A stretch of 15,560 bases of DNA from assembly GCA_002305575.1 (NCBI GenBank), contig DBPP01000028.1, positions 9,895 to 25,454 on the forward strand, read 5' to 3'. The position numbers and the translations under genes were made by a program. Source of the DNA: Ruminococcaceae bacterium UBA1417. Lineage in GTDB: Bacteria; Bacillota; Clostridia; Oscillospirales; Acutalibacteraceae. Shown here piece after piece: positions 13,143 to 15,560 of the stretch. The notes below the pieces were generated by a model. The model made no database searches. It saw only the letters and a list, made by a program, of their open reading frames with translations, and was not told the origin of the DNA. Numbering within the stretch: position 1 is the stretch's first letter; every line of letters begins with the position of its first letter.

Positions 13143-15209
13143 ATGAAAAGCAATTTACTTGACGGAACCAAAATAGAGCTTGGTGTCTGCTATTATCCGG
13201 AGCACTGGGATAAAAGCCTGTGGCGCGATGACCTGCGCCGGATGCAGGAAAACGGAATCGGCGTGGTGCGTGTAGCGGAATTCGCCTGGAATCTCATCGA
13301 ACCCGAAGAAGGGCGCTTCGACGATACCTTCTGGGATGAATTCCTCGACTTAGCGGCGTCGTGTGGGATGCGCGTCATCTTCTGCACACCGACGGCAACG
13401 CCGCCTGCGTGGCTGACGGAGAAATATCCCGAGGTTCTGAACTGCGACATCTATGGCCATCCAGTGCGGCACGGGATGCGCAAGCATCACAACATGACCT
13501 CGCCGGTGTACCTCTCGTTTGTACGCCGCATCACGGAGCACATCGCGCAGCACTACAGCGCGCATCCGGCTATCATCGGCTGGCAGATCGACAATGAGGT
13601 CAACTGCGAAACGGCGAGCTACCACGCTGAAAGCGACCATGCGGCGTTCCGCGCGTACCTGAAAGACAAATTTGGCACGCTTGAAAATCTGAACCGCGCG
13701 CTCGGCACAGTATTCTGGAACCAGACGTATACGAGCTGGGATGAAATCCACCTTTCGCGCTATACGCTGGCCAACTCCTCGAATCCGCACATGATGCTGG
13801 AAGAGCGCCGGTTTATCTCGGAGACGGCAATCCATTACATCGGCCTGCAGGCGGAAATCCTCAAACAGTATAGGCGGCCGGAGCAGTTTATCACGACCAA
13901 CGGTGTGTTCGGTGTGATCGACAACCACCGTCTGACGCGCGAGCATCTCGATTTTATGACGTATGACAGCTACCCGAACTTTGCATTCGGTCTCGATACG
14001 GCAAAGCTCGCACCGGAATCGCTGCGCGACCGTGAAACCTCGTATAACCTGATTAAAACACGCGGCATTTCGCCGCGCTTCGGCATTATGGAGCAGCAGT
14101 CCGGCCCGGGCGGCTGGAACACGCGCATGGTACAACCTGCGCCGAAACCCGGTCAGTTGCGGTTGTGGACGTTCCAGTCCATCGCGCATGGCGCAGATTT
14201 TGTCAGCTATTTCCGCTGGCGAACCTGTGCATTCGGTACCGAGATGTACTGGCACGGTCTGTTGAATTATGACAACCGCGACAACCGGAGACTGGCGGAG
14301 CTCAAACGCACGTATGCGGACGTCCAGAAGATTCAGAATGTGGCCGGAGCGACATATGACGCCAGAGTGGCCGTGCTCTGCGATTACGACAATGAATGGG
14401 ACGGCATGGAGGATAAGTGGCACGGTCCGCTGCGCGGAAAAAGCATGGATGCTCTGTTTAAGGCTCTCGAGCGCGCGCATATTCCTTTCGACTTTGTGAA
14501 TCTCGACGACACAGGTACTTCCGTTCCGCTCGACCGGTACAAAGCGGTGTTTTACCCGCACCCGACGATTATGACGGAAGCGCGCACGGCACGGCTGGAG
14601 GCCTATGTGCAGGCAGGTGGGCAGCTGGTTCTTGGCTGCCGCGCCGGATATAAGGATATTTACGGAAAGTGCCCGATGATGCCGATGCCCGGCCTGCTCG
14701 CAAAATTGACGGGCTGTACGGTGGAGGATTTCACCTTCATCGGCCCGGCAGACGCCCCGGAAGCGATCGATTGGAACGGCGAACTCGTACCGGCACCTTT
14801 ATTCAACGATGTGCTTTGCCCGCAAACGCCGGACTGCACGGTGCTCGGTACATACGCTGGCAACTATTATAGCGGAAAGCCGGGGTTGACGGCCCATCCG
14901 TTCGGCCGTGGCATGGTCTACTCTTTTGGCGCGGTCTTCTCCGAGGCAACCGTGCGCCGGTTTGCGGCGTTGCTGGATCTTGAATGTCCCGAACCGCTGG
15001 AACTGCCGGATGCCGTGGAACTCGCCGTGCGCGAAAGCGCGGATGGCAAGCGCTATGTTTTTCTGCTGAACTATACGGATGCGCCGCAGGTCATCCACGT
15101 GCGCGATGGAAAAGCGTATGCGGATCTTTTGACCGGACGGATCCTTTCAGGAGAAGCCGAGATGGAGCCGTACGGCGTTCTGGTTCTCGAAGCGCATACG
15201 GCCGGTTGA
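13143..15209 (+). CDS. Beta-galactosidase, glycoside hydrolase family 42
   Basis: Hydrolyses terminal beta-galactosides. At 688 residues it is full length. The N-terminal TIM barrel (about 12-385) opens with LGVCYYPEHW. It carries the general acid/base E152 in GWQIDNEVN and the nucleophile E317 in GIMEQQSGPGGW. The W-F-SIAHGAD-FSYFRWRT block (about 340-365) is typical. A trimerisation domain (about 395-600) includes AVLCDYDNEWDG, and a small beta domain ends the protein. No signal peptide is present, so it acts inside the cell on imported oligosaccharides. GGAGGAG lies 9 bases before the ATG at 13143. The 19-base gap from the DegV gene points to one transcript. No sugar transporter or LacI/AraC-type regulator is in view. 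The natural substrate could be lactose or plant or mucin galactosides. Confidence 0.95.
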   Translation: MKSNLLDGTKIELGVCYYPEHWDKSLWRDDLRRMQENGIGVVRVAEFAWNLIEPEEGRFDDTFWDEFLDLAASCGMRVIFCTPTATPPAWLTEKYPEVLNCDIYGHPVRHGMRKHHNMTSPVYLSFVRRITEHIAQHYSAHPAIIGWQIDNEVNCETASYHAESDHAAFRAYLKDKFGTLENLNRALGTVFWNQTYTSWDEIHLSRYTLANSSNPHMMLEERRFISETAIHYIGLQAEILKQYRRPEQFITTNGVFGVIDNHRLTREHLDFMTYDSYPNFAFGLDTAKLAPESLRDRETSYNLIKTRGISPRFGIMEQQSGPGGWNTRMVQPAPKPGQLRLWTFQSIAHGADFVSYFRWRTCAFGTEMYWHGLLNYDNRDNRRLAELKRTYADVQKIQNVAGATYDARVAVLCDYDNEWDGMEDKWHGPLRGKSMDALFKALERAHIPFDFVNLDDTGTSVPLDRYKAVFYPHPTIMTEARTARLEAYVQAGGQLVLGCRAGYKDIYGKCPMMPMPGLLAKLTGCTVEDFTFIGPADAPEAIDWNGELVPAPLFNDVLCPQTPDCTVLGTYAGNYYSGKPGLTAHPFGRGMVYSFGAVFSEATVRRFAALLDLECPEPLELPDAVELAVRESADGKRYVFLLNYTDAPQVIHVRDGKAYADLLTGRILSGEAEMEPYGVLVLEAHTAG

Positions 15210-15233
15210 ATGGACGAGAGGGAGTGATGCGGA

Positions 15234-15560
15234 ATGGAAACAAATGGGCGTCGCCGCGTGTGGGTCTGTGTGATGGTGCTGCCGCTCGCGCTGTTTTACG
15301 GCCTCATCCGATATGGACTGTTTGCGCTGCACGGCATGAGGGACTGGACGAATATCCTGGCAGCTTTCGTCCTGATTGTGCTCAGTGTGGCGCTGCTTCG
15401 CGGGCGAGTGTATCTCGCCGTGGCTGCAGTGCTCGGTTATGGCGGCGGTTTCGGCTTCGGCTTGCTTTTTGGCCGCAACGGGGTGGATCCGGGCGGCGGT
15501 ACAACAAGCAGCCTGTGGGTGGTCTGGACGGTGTGTCTTGTGGCCTTTGTATTGGCGGGT
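15234..15560 (+). CDS. Membrane protein of unknown function, cut by the right edge
   Basis: An open frame of 109 codons runs to the window end without a stop. GGGAG lies 9 bases before the ATG at 15234; an ATG at 15227 opens a different, Arg-rich frame. After a basic METNGRRR start there are about four hydrophobic stretches: about 9-24, 40-55, 58-79 (with a Gly/Phe-rich GYGGGFGFGLLFG run) and 92-109. A DPGGGTTS loop lies before the last. I do not recognise the family. It begins 24 bases after the GH42 stop, so it probably belongs to the same transcript. Confidence 0.72.
   Translation, partial: METNGRRRVWVCVMVLPLALFYGLIRYGLFALHGMRDWTNILAAFVLIVLSVALLRGRVYLAVAAVLGYGGGFGFGLLFGRNGVDPGGGTTSSLWVVWTVCLVAFVLAG

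Noticed and set aside
13350..14561. Minus-strand open frame of 403 codons
   Set aside because: It is the shadow of the GH42 gene; the sense frame holds both catalytic glutamates.

Overview
The window looks like a chromosomal stretch of a moderately GC-rich, strictly or facultatively anaerobic Gram-positive bacterium of the Clostridia (Oscillospiraceae/Ruminococcaceae-like). This is inferred from the gene content: pyruvate formate-lyase behind a ZTP riboswitch, the two-subunit PyrK/PyrD dihydroorotate dehydrogenase, a split TrkA pair, a LytR-CpsA-Psr protein and DegV, together with strong GGAGG-type ribosome sites. No phage, IS element, CRISPR array, rRNA or tRNA is visible. Gene density and codon use look uniform, so this reads as core rather than accessory DNA.

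Left end, minus strand (1-1757). The N-terminal 164 codons of pflB run off the left edge. Its 5' leader carries a complete control unit: a near-consensus promoter (TTGACA-17-TACAAT), a ZTP (pfl-motif) aptamer and an intrinsic terminator whose 5' arm overlaps aptamer helix P3. Upstream lies a monocistronic gene for a siroheme/[4Fe-4S] sulfite/nitrite-reductase-like protein, with its own promoter and terminator.

Plus strand from 1889. A divergent promoter starts an operon of an SH3-domain lipoprotein and two single-RCK TrkA proteins, ending in a terminator near 3985. Next comes an LCP-family cell-wall ligase with an HD-domain phosphohydrolase. Their terminator is interlocked with the promoter of the following operon: a YdcF/DUF218 protein and the pyrimidine genes pyrC, pyrF, pyrK and pyrD, followed by a histidine-phosphatase gene that may be read through from the same promoter. 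That unit closes with a strong hairpin at 11647-11676. ruvX follows. A separate promoter at 12165-12193 serves a DegV fatty-acid-binding protein and a cytoplasmic GH42 beta-galactosidase, and then a membrane protein cut by the right edge.

How it fits together. pyrC, pyrF, pyrK and pyrD supply four steps of de novo UMP synthesis; carAB, pyrB and pyrE must be elsewhere. The ZTP switch links purine/one-carbon status to formate production by Pfl. The TrkA pair implies a TrkH-type potassium channel elsewhere. I found no clearly new system. The most rewarding element is the riboswitch-terminator of pflB, which can be resolved to base pairs. The regulatory repeats between the divergent promoters near 1770-1920 and the DegV-GH42 coupling come next.
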